Shown: positions 36,850 through 45,864, counted from the first letter of the stretch. The stretch is 64,000 bases of DNA from Sulfurimonas sp. HSL-3221 (GCF_021044585.1 NZ_CP087998.1:434001-498000), one strand, 5' to 3'. Numbers and translations: made by a program. The notes: generated by a model not told the origin, from the letters alone.

Positions 36850-38943
36850 TCAGCTCTCTTTGAAGAGACGGGAAGCCAGTTTGTTGATATAGGTCGTATC
36901 GCGCTTCTTCGACGATTTGTACATCTTGGTCGTATGCTGCTCGAGCAGGAGCTGGGAGTTGACCGGCGTTTCGCCGGCCTCGACCCGGCGGTAGCTTCCG
37001 TCGCTCTGGAGTTCGTGGGCAAGGACGTTGTCCGTGAGCTGGAGGGTGAGCAGCTGCAGGAGCTTCTCTTTGGACTCTTCATCCTCAATGCCCGTCATCA
37101 GTTCGATACGGCGCACGAGGTTCCGCGGCATCCAGTCGGCGCTGGAGATGTACATCTGCGGATGGCCATGTTTGAAGTAGAAGACACGGGCATGTTCGAG
37201 GTATTTTCCGATCAGCGAGGTGACCCGGATGTTCTCGCTCACCCCTTCAATGCCCGGGACGAGGCAGCAGATGCCGCGGACGATCAGGTCGACCTTGACC
37301 CCGGCTTGCGACGCTTTATAAAGCGCGCGGATGACATCCTCGTCGACGAGGGAGTTGACCTTGACGATGATGCGCCCCTCCGTTCCCATCCGGGTCTCGT
37401 TCTGGATCAGCGAGAGGATCTTCGGTTTGGTCTGGGTCGGGGACATGTAGAGCTTGTTGAGTTTCCCTTTTTTGCTGAAGCCCGTCAAAAAGTGGAAGAA
37501 GCGGGTCATGTCGTTCGTGATCGCCTCGTTGGAGGTCATGTAACTGACATCGGTATAGATCTTCGCCGTACCGGGGTTGTAGTTCCCCGTGCCCAGGTGC
37601 GCGTACTGTTTGAGCTTGTCGCCGACCTTGCGGGTGACAAGGGCGGCCTTGGCGTGGACCTTGAAGCCGGGGATGCCGTAGATGACGTGCGCCCCCGCGC
37701 TCTCCAGCGCCTTGGCCCAGATGAGGTTGTTCTCTTCGTCGAAACGCGCTTTGAGTTCGACCATGGTCGTCACCTGCTTGCCCGATTCGGCCGCCTGCAT
37801 CAGGGCGTTGACGATGGGCGAGTTCGTCCCGCTGCGGTAGAGCGTCATCCGGATGGAGACGACATCGGGGTCCTTGGCCGCCGCCTGGATGAACTTGACG
37901 ATGGGCTCGAAACTCTCGTAGGGGTGGTAGAGCAGGACGTCCTGTTTGTCGAGGACGGAGTAGATGCTGTCCTCGGAATCCAGCGGCGGCAGGTTCCGCG
38001 GTTTGTACGGTGCCGCGACGAGGTGCGCAAAATCCATGTTGCCGACGATCTGCCAGAGGCTGGCGAGGTTGAGCACGATCTTGAAGCGGTAGAGGTCGTC
38101 TTTGTAGACATTGGTGTGGCGGTTGAAGAAGTCGATCAGTTCGTCGTCGGCGTCGACCCCGATCTCGAGACGGACCAGCTCTCCTTTTTTGCGGAGTTTC
38201 AGCCCCTCTTCGAGCATCTCCATAAAGTCGTCCGCTTCCTCCTCCTCGATGGTAATGTCGGCATTGCGCGTGACGCGGAAGGGGGTGTACTGCAGCAGGG
38301 TGTAGCCCGGGAAGAGCTCATCGATGTGCTGGGCGACGATGCTGCCGATGGGGACGTAGATCCCGGTGCCGATCTGCACGAAACGGGGCAGGACCCGGGG
38401 GATGCGCACGAGGCCGTAGCGCTGGACGCTGGGATCGTCATTGTCCTGGAGTTTGACGATCAGGCCGAAACTGAGGTTGTTCAGGTGCGGGAAGGGGTGG
38501 GTACCGTCGACGGCGATCGGGACGATAACAGGGTAGATGTGCTCGTGGAAGTAGCGGTTCACCTCCCCCTTCTCCTGGTTGTTCAGCTCCTGGTAGCGTT
38601 TGAGAAAGATCCCCTCGTCTTTAAGGCCGGCCATGATCTCGATGAAGGTGTGCTCGACGACCTGCAGCTCCTGGTGGAGGTATTTGCGGATCTCGCGCAG
38701 CTGCTGCAGCGGGGTGAGGCGGTCGGGGCCGGAGAGGATGATCCCGGAGGTAAAGAGTTTCTTGAGACCCGCGACACGGATCATATAGAACTCGTCGAGG
38801 TTGGTGCCGTAGATGGCAAGGAACTTCAGGCGTTCAAGCAGGGGCTGCTTCTTGTCCTGCGCCTGCTGCAGCACGCGCGTATTGAACTGCAGCCAGGAGA
38901 GTTCACGGTTGAAATAGAATTTTGGGTCTTTGAGATTGGTCAT
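36850..38943 (-). CDS. ppk1: Polyphosphate kinase 1
   Basis: 697 residues with the four PPK1 domains. N-terminal [15 protein letters not shown], the phospholipase-D-like domains with FKVHAKAAL (phosphorylated His) and [19 protein letters not shown], and [12 protein letters not shown] near the C-terminus. It makes polyphosphate from ATP. Length is normal (E. coli 688). It heads a minus-strand run to the TRIC gene. Confidence 0.97.
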   Translation of the reverse strand: MTNLKDPKFYFNRELSWLQFNTRVLQQAQDKKQPLLERLKFLAIYGTNLDEFYMIRVAGLKKLFTSGIILSGPDRLTPLQQLREIRKYLHQELQVVEHTFIEIMAGLKDEGIFLKRYQELNNQEKGEVNRYFHEHIYPVIVPIAVDGTHPFPHLNNLSFGLIVKLQDNDDPSVQRYGLVRIPRVLPRFVQIGTGIYVPIGSIVAQHIDELFPGYTLLQYTPFRVTRNADITIEEEEADDFMEMLEEGLKLRKKGELVRLEIGVDADDELIDFFNRHTNVYKDDLYRFKIVLNLASLWQIVGNMDFAHLVAAPYKPRNLPPLDSEDSIYSVLDKQDVLLYHPYESFEPIVKFIQAAAKDPDVVSIRMTLYRSGTNSPIVNALMQAAESGKQVTTMVELKARFDEENNLIWAKALESAGAHVIYGIPGFKVHAKAALVTRKVGDKLKQYAHLGTGNYNPGTAKIYTDVSYMTSNEAITNDMTRFFHFLTGFSKKGKLNKLYMSPTQTKPKILSLIQNETRMGTEGRIIVKVNSLVDEDVIRALYKASQAGVKVDLIVRGICCLVPGIEGVSENIRVTSLIGKYLEHARVFYFKHGHPQMYISSADWMPRNLVRRIELMTGIEDEESKEKLLQLLTLQLTDNVLAHELQSDGSYRRVEAGETPVNSQLLLEQHTTKMYKSSKKRDTTYINKLASRLFKES

Positions 38944-39006
38944 TGGCGGGCTCGGGAAAAATATTGGAATGGGTTATATTATAGCGAAGAATTGTTATCG
39001 AACCGG

Positions 39007-39885
39007 TTACGGTTCGCGCCCCGGCGGGAGGGGACGGGTGATGAGGTAGGCCCCCAGTAGGATCGGAAGGGTGCCGAGCAGCTGTCGTGCTGTCGGGACC
39101 TCCCCCAGCGCGGGGTAGGCAAAGATCAGGGTAAAGAGCGGCATAAAGGCGATCATGGCGCTGAGTTTGGTGATGCCGATGCGGTGCAGCGCCTCGATCC
39201 AGAGGATCTTGGCCAGGACGTAGACCAGCACGGCGACGGCGGCGATGGCGGGGAGGACGTCCAGGAGCGCTGCGGCGGTGGGGAGGCCCTCGAAGAGCAG
39301 GGCGGCGCCGAAGAGCACGGGCAGGGCCGCCAGGTTGCGGAAGGCGAGGATGGTGAGGGCGCTGACCCTTTGGCGCGCCCGCTTCTGGTAGAGGTTCGCC
39401 AGGGGAGCGGTCGCGGCCGCAAGCAAAATCAGCAGGTCGCCGGGGTTGAAGGTGAAGGTCGCGGGAAAGAGGATGATCACGGCCCCCGCCCCCATTATAA
39501 AGGCGGCGAAGGTGTGCAGCGCATCGAGCTTCTCTCTGCCGGGCAGGTTAAAGTAGAGGTAGGAGAAGAAGAGCTGCAGCGTCAGGATGACGGCCATGTT
39601 CCCCGCCGTCGTATAGCGCAGTCCGATGAAAACGAGGGTGAAGAGCAGGGTAATATAAAAGGAGGTCCACAGCAGGTCGGGCAGCGCTTCCCTATCGGCA
39701 AAACCTCCGAACCCTTCCCGGGCATAGAGCAGGAGCAGCAGCACGGCGGTGGCGATAATGAGAACGAAGCCGTAGGTGTTCAGCGGGCCGATGGCCTTGA
39801 CGGCGACGAGGGCGAGAATGGGGAACCAGCTCTCCAGCAGCGACAAAACGACGGCGTAGAGCTCCCCCTGGCGCTGCGGGGTCAC
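39007..39885 (-). CDS. EamA/DMT-family transporter
   Basis: 292 residues, about ten membrane helices in two EamA halves. AYLITRPLPP at the end and YTTAGNMAVILTLQLFFSYLYF in the middle fit drug/metabolite transporters. Its substrate is unknown. It overlaps the glycosyltransferase stop by 4 nt, so the pair is one unit. Codon use matches the chromosome. Confidence 0.85.
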   Translation of the reverse strand: MTPQRQGELYAVVLSLLESWFPILALVAVKAIGPLNTYGFVLIIATAVLLLLLYAREGFGGFADREALPDLLWTSFYITLLFTLVFIGLRYTTAGNMAVILTLQLFFSYLYFNLPGREKLDALHTFAAFIMGAGAVIILFPATFTFNPGDLLILLAAATAPLANLYQKRARQRVSALTILAFRNLAALPVLFGAALLFEGLPTAAALLDVLPAIAAVAVLVYVLAKILWIEALHRIGITKLSAMIAFMPLFTLIFAYPALGEVPTARQLLGTLPILLGAYLITRPLPPGREP

Positions 39886-41039
39886 GGCCGATGCCGATGC
39901 AGGGCGTCGCGGTGGGTCTGTACGAAGTGCGTGAACGAATCAATGATGTTGAAATGATGCATATTCTCATACCCCTGCTTCGCGTAATTTTGCCGTAGTG
40001 TAGCATTTTCAAGCAGGGCTTCCAAGGCCGCGACCCAGGCGTCGGTATCGTTGCCTTTGACGACCATACCGCCGGCGTTTCCGTCCGGGTTGACGATGCC
40101 CTGCGGCCCGCCAACGTCCGAGACAAGGCAGCAGACCCGACTGGCCTGCGCCTCCATGACGACCTGTCCCAGCGTATCGGTGACGGAGGGAAAGACGAAA
40201 AGGTCGCAGGAGGCGTAGAGACGGGAGAGGTCATCGCCGATCACCGGACCGGCGAAGATGACATCGTCCAGGGCCAGGTTGGCGCGTTTATGACGGAGGC
40301 CTCCTTCGCCGACGAGCAGCAGTTCGGCCTCGGAACCGGGGTTGTCGGCCTTGTATCGCTGCCAGACGTCGAGCAGAAAGGGGACGTTCTTCTCCTTGGA
40401 GATACGGCCGACATAGAGCACCTTCGGACCCTCTCCCGTCGCCCCGTATTCGGCAAAGACGCTGTCGCTCCTGTGCGACGGGTGGAAGCGTTTGCGGTTT
40501 GTTCCCGGCGAGAGCAGTTCGCTGCGTGCCCGCTCGATCCCGATCTCGCGTTCCATAATCTCCAGGTATTCGGTCGAGCGGGTAAAGACCCTTTTGAAGG
40601 GGCGGTAGAAGCGCGCCATCGTCCTGTCGGCGATCCGTTTGGCCCACTCCAGCCCCGTGTTGTCGCGGACATAGGCGGGGAAATCCGTATGGTAGGTCCC
40701 GAGCACGGGGAGGTTGTGCTTAGCGGCGAGCTTTTTGGCGATGACGCCGACAGGGCCGGGGGTGGAGATATGTACGATATCGGGGCGCAGCTCCCGCAGC
40801 ATCCGTTCCAGGGCGCTGGCCGAGGGGTAGGCGAGGTCGAGTTCGCGGTAAAAAGGCATCGGCACCCTCCAGCGGGGCGGCAGGTTGTGGACGTTGGGAA
40901 GGTCGGGGCAGTATTTGGCTGTCGAAGCGACGATGTGAAGGTCTACATTATGTAAGAGGGCCTGTTCTCCCATATCCTGAATAAAACGGGAGACGCCGTT
41001 GAGATCACCGATGGTGTCGGTAAAAATGCAGATGCGCAT
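39882..41039 (-). CDS. Glycosyltransferase group 4 (GT4-type)
   Basis: 385 residues, GT-B fold. N-terminal MRICIFTDTIGDLNGVSRFI is typical of MgtA/PimB-like mannosyltransferases acting on lipids. SPGTNRKRFHP, VLYVGRISKEKNVPFLLDV and the E-x7-E-like FVFPSVTDTLGQVVMEAQAS motif are all present. It probably adds a sugar to a lipid or surface glycan. The gene starts beside the AT-rich control region of the small-peptide locus, transcribed away from it. Confidence 0.9.
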   Translation of the reverse strand: MRICIFTDTIGDLNGVSRFIQDMGEQALLHNVDLHIVASTAKYCPDLPNVHNLPPRWRVPMPFYRELDLAYPSASALERMLRELRPDIVHISTPGPVGVIAKKLAAKHNLPVLGTYHTDFPAYVRDNTGLEWAKRIADRTMARFYRPFKRVFTRSTEYLEIMEREIGIERARSELLSPGTNRKRFHPSHRSDSVFAEYGATGEGPKVLYVGRISKEKNVPFLLDVWQRYKADNPGSEAELLLVGEGGLRHKRANLALDDVIFAGPVIGDDLSRLYASCDLFVFPSVTDTLGQVVMEAQASRVCCLVSDVGGPQGIVNPDGNAGGMVVKGNDTDAWVAALEALLENATLRQNYAKQGYENMHHFNIIDSFTHFVQTHRDALHRHRP

Positions 41040-41324
41040 GGTGTTCGCTCCAAACGAAAAGTTGGCAATCGTATCGTGCAGGCGTTTCAGAGCGGTTACA
41101 GTCGAAGGATGGCGTCACAATTGGTAATAAAATTAAAATCTTTCCAAATAATATTAATAAATAGTGTAAATAAATTATAAAAAGTTAATTTAAGTTTAAA
41201 CTATTGCTATCAAGTGAATTAAATTATTAACAATCCGTTAAATTAAATTGAATTTAATAAAAAAGAAAATAATATTTTGCAGAGGACGGTTCGATGGTCT
41301 TCAAAATTTCTTAGGAGTGTATAT
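41040..41324 (+). promoter_or_regulatory. AT-rich divergent control region
   Basis: 285 nt, of which about 41,120-41,280 is almost pure A/T in a GC-rich chromosome. It contains the palindrome ATTAAATT-g-AATTTAAT (41242-41258) and repeated AATTAAATT-like blocks. It separates the glycosyltransferase gene from the first small secreted protein. I see no confident -10 or -35, and no ORF. It may bind a regulator or be strongly curved. Confidence 0.5.
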
Positions 41325-41651
41325 ATGAAAAAGATGATGATGGGTGTCGCAGCAGCGGCAGGTATCACTTCAGTTGCATCTGCAGCAGAACTGGCAGCTA
41401 CTGATGCTCAGTTTATGTTCGGTGCAAGCAATGTAGATGCAGTTGCAATGACAGGTGCTGAAATGGTCGGAACACAAGGTCAACTGCTTGGTCTGACTAT
41501 CCTTGATCCGGTTCTGAACATCGTCGGTAGCCTGCCGCTCGTCGGACCGATCGTAACTGGTCTGCTCGATACTGTTGACGGTCTTCTCGGCGGTCTGCTC
41601 GGTGGTCTGCCGCTCGTTGGTAGCCTGCTGGGTGGCGGCCTCCTCGGCTAA
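41325..41651 (+). CDS. Small Sec-exported Gly/Leu-rich protein A
   Basis: 108 residues, ATG after AGGAG. Signal peptide about 1-20 (VASAAEL). The mature part has TDAQFMFG (26-33), GAEM..T.GQLL (44-55) and then a very hydrophobic Gly/Leu/Val tail with GLLGGLLGG and PLVGS repeats to the end. Protein B is its paralog: the two boxes have the same spacing without gaps. The GAEM..T.GQ box resembles bacteriocin leader ends (ELxxVxGG) cut by C39 peptidases, and such a peptidase is encoded 2 kb downstream. Function as a membrane-active or fibre-forming peptide is inference. Confidence 0.8.
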   Translation: MKKMMMGVAAAAGITSVASAAELAATDAQFMFGASNVDAVAMTGAEMVGTQGQLLGLTILDPVLNIVGSLPLVGPIVTGLLDTVDGLLGGLLGGLPLVGSLLGGGLLG

Positions 41652-41670
41652 CACACCCCTCTTACCCTTA

Positions 41671-41707
41671 CCCTCCCTTCCGGGAGGGGTTCTTCTCCCC
41701 TTTTTTA
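41671..41707 (+). terminator. Rho-independent terminator after protein A
   Basis: CCCTCCC-ttcc-GGGAGGG hairpin, then a short stretch and TTTTTT (41701-41706). It starts 20 nt after the stop of protein A, so protein B needs its own promoter. Confidence 0.7.
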
Positions 41708-41757
41708 TTCTCTTTTTTGAGACACCTCTACATCCAACCAGACGAAGCCGTTATCAC

Positions 41758-41867
41758 AAATCATTTTGAAATGATTTAAAGAAAAAGTTTTCTGTTTTTC
41801 AATGTTTTAAAAGTGATTTTGATACAAAAAGCATATTTATTAATATTTTGTTAGTTTTTTAACAAAA
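41758..41867 (+). promoter_or_regulatory. Inverted repeats upstream of protein B
   Basis: Two perfect inverted repeats: AAATCATTT/AAATGATTT (41758-41777) and TTTTGTTA/TAACAAAA (41846-41867), in AT-rich DNA. A TATAAA box follows at about 41884. They could be operators or further folding elements. Confidence 0.4.
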
Positions 41868-41946
41868 CTTTAATGTGATAAGGTATAAAGTTTAGACAAG
41901 AACGTTAATTTAAACGCTTCAGGTATCACATCTAAAGGAGAACAAG

Positions 41947-42351
41947 ATGAAAAAAGTGTTGGCAAGTGTTGCTATTGCAGGAATGATTACGGGCGTGAGC
42001 GCTGCAGACTTCGGTACGACAGATGCTCAGTTTATGTTCGGTCAGGAAAGTGTCAATGTTGTAACAATGAGTGGTGCAGAAATGGCACAGACAGAAGGTC
42101 AACTCCTTGAAGCACTTGGCGCGCTCGGCGCGATCCCGATTGCCGGTCCGATCCTCACTGACCTGCTCGCAAGCCTTAACCTCGGCGCGCTGCTTGGACT
42201 CGTTCCTGCGGCACTGGATGCGGCATTCCCGATTTCAGCTGACCTGGGCATTAACGTCGGTGGACTGCTGAGCATTGATACCGGTAGAGACCCGCTTACA
42301 ATTGACTCCGGACTCCCGGCACTCGTCGGTGCAGTCGTCTCTTCACTGTAA
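41947..42351 (+). CDS. Small Sec-exported protein B, paralog of A
   Basis: 134 residues, ATG after AAAGGAG. Signal peptide about 1-20 (GVSAADF). TDAQFMFG at 25-32 is identical to A, GAEM..T.GQLL at 43-54, then a GALGAIPIAGPILTDLLASL stretch that matches the tail of A in the pattern P-x-x-G-P-I-x-T-x-L-L. The C-terminal ~50 residues are more polar and not shared. Shared boxes in identical spacing show duplication. Its gene is separated from A by a terminator and from the barrel gene by a partial one. Confidence 0.82.
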   Translation: MKKVLASVAIAGMITGVSAADFGTTDAQFMFGQESVNVVTMSGAEMAQTEGQLLEALGALGAIPIAGPILTDLLASLNLGALLGLVPAALDAAFPISADLGINVGGLLSIDTGRDPLTIDSGLPALVGAVVSSL

Positions 42352-42360
42352 GTTCCATAA

Positions 42361-42400
42361 GTGTGCAGGCATTTTCCTGCGCACACCCCTTTTCTGCTTT
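42361..42400 (+). terminator. Partial terminator after protein B
   Basis: GTGTGCAGG pairs with CCTGCGCACAC with a 2-nt bulge, followed by interrupted T-runs. It may reduce, not stop, transcription into the barrel gene. Confidence 0.5.
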
Positions 42401-42455
42401 TACTTTTTAAGTTGAATCCCCCTAAAATCATGATGAAATTACACAAAGGTTATTT

Positions 42456-43385
42456 ATGTTCAACAAAAAAGCATTATTAAGCTTTTTAAGTGCGGCGACA
42501 ATGTGCTCATCGCTGCTGTATGCAGACGGGCAGACCCCGCTGAAAGTGGAAGAGCTCCTTTCAAAGAAAAATGCGTTCAACGCCGACATCTCGCTCGCGT
42601 ATTCCAATATCGATCAAAAGACGGCCATGAGTACGGTCGTGCCGGTGTCGACACTGCTCTCATTCATTTATATTCCGGCCTACGCGGGTGAGCAGGTGCT
42701 CGACCAGGATGTCGTCGTTGCATCGCTGAACCTTAAATACGGTGTGACCGATTGGCTCGAACTGGTGATGTATGCCAACGGGCATAATACTTCCAGCCGC
42801 GTGCAGCTCGGCGCTGCGATTGCCAACCAGGCGGATACGGATTTCGACCACGCCGGTATCGGGGCGACATTTAGGGTCAAGGATGAAGGGGTTTATCCTT
42901 CGCTGCTGGTGGGGATATCGACCAACGTCATCGGCCGCCTGACCTTTACCGACCGCGATGTGGATGGCAACGTCATCGGGACGTCGAAGCAGGACAAGAC
43001 CTTTGAATCGTTCAACGCCTACGCGCTCTCCTACTATACGGTAGACCCGGTCGTCTTCGTCTTCAAAGCGCAATACCAGTGGAGCCTGGAAGAGGACTAC
43101 AAGGGTGACACGAACGACCGCCCGGACATTCTGGCGATCTCGCCGCAGGTCTATTTTGCGGTCAACCCCTACACCAACCTCAGCTGGGGGATCACCTACC
43201 GCTACCAGACGGAACAGCGCTATAACGGCAAAGTGGAAACGATCGCGGAGTCGTCCATTGGGTACAACATCGGTGTGAGCTACGAGATCTCGAGGGGGAA
43301 CATCATCTCCCTGGACGCCAGCAACAACGAAACGGCCACTTATAGCCAGAATACGATCAATCTCATCTTCTCAAAGCGGTTCTGA
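42456..43385 (+). CDS. Outer-membrane barrel/transporter of the small-peptide locus
   Basis: 309 residues with a signal peptide (about 1-22). A short helical stretch (LKVEELLSKKNAFNADI) is followed by about twelve strands with an aromatic C-terminal end INLIFSKRF. The look is that of the phenol MetA-pathway/FapF-like transporter barrels. ATG follows AAAGG. Its stop shares one base with the C39 peptidase start (TGATG), so the two are translationally coupled. It is the best candidate exit pore for proteins A and B; this is inference. Confidence 0.82.
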   Translation: MFNKKALLSFLSAATMCSSLLYADGQTPLKVEELLSKKNAFNADISLAYSNIDQKTAMSTVVPVSTLLSFIYIPAYAGEQVLDQDVVVASLNLKYGVTDWLELVMYANGHNTSSRVQLGAAIANQADTDFDHAGIGATFRVKDEGVYPSLLVGISTNVIGRLTFTDRDVDGNVIGTSKQDKTFESFNAYALSYYTVDPVVFVFKAQYQWSLEEDYKGDTNDRPDILAISPQVYFAVNPYTNLSWGITYRYQTEQRYNGKVETIAESSIGYNIGVSYEISRGNIISLDASNNETATYSQNTINLIFSKRF

Positions 43386-44116
43386 TGAAACGGGCACTTC
43401 AGGCACTCTTGCCGGCACTCGTGCTGCTCACGGCGGCAACATCGGCCGAGGCCGCCCTCGGCGGACCTGCCGGAAAAGAGGAAGTAAAAACCGCCATGCC
43501 GATCATCGAGCGGGAGTATACGGTACGGGTTCCGGTGAAGAGCTGGAGCGAGCTGAAAGAGAAGGGGGTGGTGCGCCAGCGCTACGACTTCTCATGCGGG
43601 GCGGCGTCGATGGCGACGATCATGAACTTCTTCTACGATCAGAACGTCACCGAAAACGGGATCGTGCGATCGGTGCTGGACATGAAAGGGGTCGGCAGCG
43701 ACGCCCATAAACTGGAAAAGAGCGACTTCGCGCTCTCCTTCGCGGACCTCGCCGACTACGGGCAGACCATCGGTTTCCGGGGAGTAGGTGTCGCGATGGA
43801 TATCGACGCGCTGCGCAAACTGCGCATCCCGGTCATCGTCTACGTCAAGATCCGACGCTTCGAACACTTTACCGTTTTCAAAGGGATCCAGGGCGACTTT
43901 GTCTACCTGGCCGACCCGTCGTTTGGGAACATGAAGGTGAAAATGGCGAAGTTTCTCGAGATGTTCTACCAGCGCGATGACCTCAAACACCCGGGCAGGG
44001 TACTGGCCTTTATCCCGCTGGACAAAGAGAAGGTCCAGCCCGACAGGAGCTTTATGACCGTTCCCGAATCCACCGACTACCTCTACCAGTACATCGAGAA
44101 CAGGATCGACCACTAG
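43385..44116 (+). CDS. Stand-alone periplasmic C39-family cysteine peptidase
   Basis: 243 residues. Signal peptide about 1-23 (SAEA). The C39 fold is shown by RQRYDFSCGAASMATI (Gln65, Cys71), FEHFTVFKGI (His161) and LADPSFG (Asp177), a complete Q/C/H/D set. In bacteriocin ABC exporters this domain is fused to a transporter and cuts leaders at double-Gly sites; in Pseudomonas Fap operons a separate exported C39 protein (FapD) helps amyloid secretion. Here it is separate, exported and coupled to a barrel. A and B are the likely substrates. Confidence 0.87.
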   Translation: MKRALQALLPALVLLTAATSAEAALGGPAGKEEVKTAMPIIEREYTVRVPVKSWSELKEKGVVRQRYDFSCGAASMATIMNFFYDQNVTENGIVRSVLDMKGVGSDAHKLEKSDFALSFADLADYGQTIGFRGVGVAMDIDALRKLRIPVIVYVKIRRFEHFTVFKGIQGDFVYLADPSFGNMKVKMAKFLEMFYQRDDLKHPGRVLAFIPLDKEKVQPDRSFMTVPESTDYLYQYIENRIDH

Positions 44117-44149
44117 CGGCCTGCGGCATACGCGGGAGCGCATGCACGG

Positions 44150-44746
44150 TTAAAAGAGGAAGTTGATCCCGCCGTAGTAGCGGACGGAGGAGTCGTCCGT
44201 CGACAGCTTGTTGTAGACGGGGTAGTAATACTCGACGTCCTGCCACGTACGCCACTGAAAATCGACACCCCCCATCAGCTCCAGCTGCGGGGCGATGCGA
44301 AAGATCAACCCCATACCGACTTTGAGACTGACCTCGCCGATGCTGTCGTCGTGGGGATAGTAGTAGCTGTCAAGCTGCATCGATCCGCTGCCGATCCCCG
44401 CCTGGACAAAGGGGAAGAGGTCGGAATAGGTATCAAAGGTTTTCATGATATCCAGCCCGAGCTCGTAGAGTTCGTCATTGGTGTCGTCAAAGAGCGGCTC
44501 GTCGAATTTCTCCCCCAACAGATACCCCTGCAGCCGCCAGCCGTTGTAAAGCACGGCCCCGAACTTCAGCTCGAACCCCTTGCTCCCTATCGACGGTCTT
44601 TCATGATAGCCGCCGGCTTCGAAGTCAAATTTGTTTTCGCTGCCGAAGAGGTTCAAACCGAAATAGAGATCGGCCCGCTGCGCCCAGGCGTTGGCGGAGA
44701 GGGCACCCAGCAGCAGCGGTGTCAACAGGAGAGACTTACGCATCAT
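44150..44746 (-). CDS. Outer-membrane beta-barrel protein
   Basis: 198 residues, signal peptide about 1-22 (NAWAQ), about eight strands, and terminal YYGGINFLF. It is convergent with the C39 gene, 33 nt apart. No family name is recognised. It resembles OmpW/opacity-type small barrels in layout. A role in the neighbouring peptide locus cannot be claimed as it is on the other strand. Confidence 0.8.
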   Translation of the reverse strand: MMRKSLLLTPLLLGALSANAWAQRADLYFGLNLFGSENKFDFEAGGYHERPSIGSKGFELKFGAVLYNGWRLQGYLLGEKFDEPLFDDTNDELYELGLDIMKTFDTYSDLFPFVQAGIGSGSMQLDSYYYPHDDSIGEVSLKVGMGLIFRIAPQLELMGGVDFQWRTWQDVEYYYPVYNKLSTDDSSVRYYGGINFLF

Positions 44747-44890
44747 AATTCCTTTGTGAATGGTTTAATTGCATCTATTATTATTCATAGTTTACAGTAA
44801 ACAAGCCATGGATGGAAATGAAACGGTGGCGTCGCTGCTACGGTTTTGCTACGCTACAGCGTTACAATCTCTCCAAAAAAAGGAGGCGCA

Positions 44891-45280
44891 ATGCAAGCCA
44901 TCAAATTCCCTTTTCTGGAACACACCGGCGCGACACTGAAGCGTGCCGAGGCGGGCGAGGCGGAGGTGGAACTTCATGTCCAGCCGCACCACCTGCAGCA
45001 CCTGGGTTTCGTACACGGCGGGGTCATCTCGACGCTGATGGACAACACCGGCTGGTACGCCGCCGTCTCCAACCTGGACGAAGGGTTTACGGCCGTCACG
45101 ATGGAGATAAAGATCAACTACCTCAAACCCGCCTCGGGCAAGCACCTGCTGGCCTCGGCCGCCGTGAAAAGACAGGGGCGCAAGACGGCCTTCGTTACCA
45201 TCGAGCTGCACGACGAAGGCAAGCTCGTCGCCTTCGCCACGGGCACCTACGCCATCATGGAAGAGCCGCAGCAGCCCTAA
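44891..45280 (+). CDS. PaaI-type hotdog thioesterase
   Basis: 129 residues. GFVHGGVISTLMDNTGWYAA is the active-site helix of PaaI/YbgC-type thioesterases, and EIKINYLKPASG is the strand of the hotdog dimer. It hydrolyses acyl-CoA esters, substrate unknown. The ATG at 44891 follows AAAGGAGG. It is preceded by about 80 nt of non-coding DNA and does not continue in an operon. Confidence 0.9.
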   Translation: MQAIKFPFLEHTGATLKRAEAGEAEVELHVQPHHLQHLGFVHGGVISTLMDNTGWYAAVSNLDEGFTAVTMEIKINYLKPASGKHLLASAAVKRQGRKTAFVTIELHDEGKLVAFATGTYAIMEEPQQP

Positions 45281-45284
45281 AATG

Positions 45285-45506
45285 TTACATAACGAGGTCC
45301 GAGTTGTAGTGGCACGTGAAGCACTCGGGGCGTTCGTCGAGCACCTCGGCCAGGATCTCGGCGAAATCGGGGAGCACAATGTTCCTTAGCCCCGCCTCCT
45401 GCGCTTCGACGATCTTGATCAGCTCTTCGGGCCAGTAGACGTAGGTGGTCGTGCGCGCCGCGTTTTTATAAATGTGGATTTTATCGTCGATGATGTCGTA
45501 TTCCAT
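45285..45506 (-). CDS. Small protein of unknown function
   Basis: 73 residues, acidic, no signal or membrane segment. It ends CFTCHYNSDLVM with a CxxCH-like pattern (C-F-T-C-H) that also occurs in haem-binding proteins, but without an export signal, so a haem role is unlikely. It lies 8 nt downstream of the next small gene on the same strand. No family recognised. Confidence 0.6.
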   Translation of the reverse strand: MEYDIIDDKIHIYKNAARTTTYVYWPEELIKIVEAQEAGLRNIVLPDFAEILAEVLDERPECFTCHYNSDLVM

Positions 45507-45514
45507 GCGTCGCT

Positions 45515-45748
45515 TCAGTCCGGGGTGTTCTGCATCGCCTCGATAACGGCGTTTCTGTAGGTTTCGGCCTCGGCCATCGTCGTGTAATACCTCGTCCACA
45601 CTATCCCCGCGATGATCTTGAAGTAGTAGAGCTTCTCATCCATCTTGTTGCTGTTTGCGACGTAGTTCTCATTTTCGTAGATCCCGGTGACCCCCGAGAT
45701 GTTTTTGACGGCGATGACGTTGCCGTAGCTGTCCTCAAGCAGTTGCAT
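45515..45748 (-). CDS. Small protein of unknown function
   Basis: 77 residues, ATG preceded by AGGAGCGAGT. It is soluble and looks like a beta-sheet plus helix domain (KLYYFKIIAGIVWTRYYTTMAEAETYRNAVIEAM). It probably forms a two-gene unit with the 73-residue protein. No family recognised; it starts at the edge of the accessory island. Confidence 0.6.
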   Translation of the reverse strand: MQLLEDSYGNVIAVKNISGVTGIYENENYVANSNKMDEKLYYFKIIAGIVWTRYYTTMAEAETYRNAVIEAMQNTPD

Positions 45749-45864
45749 ACTCGCTCCTCTGTGTTGGCATTAAAACAATTATATATGCAAGCCCCTCTCT
45801 TGCGGACGGAATTATTGCGCACTATTTAGCACCATGCTGAAGAGATGGACATTGGTTTTTCGGA

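Noticed and set aside
36544-39060. 838-codon open frame antisense to ppk1 and others like it (19742-21676, 22573-24543, 27706-29844, 9941-11296)
   Set aside because: They lie wholly opposite well-identified genes and translate to low-complexity Asp/Val/Arg-rich strings. Long antisense frames are a by-product of high GC and codon bias.
45285-45506. c-type haem protein
   Set aside because: The C-F-T-C-H sequence resembles a haem motif, but the protein has no export signal and the flanks are not typical.
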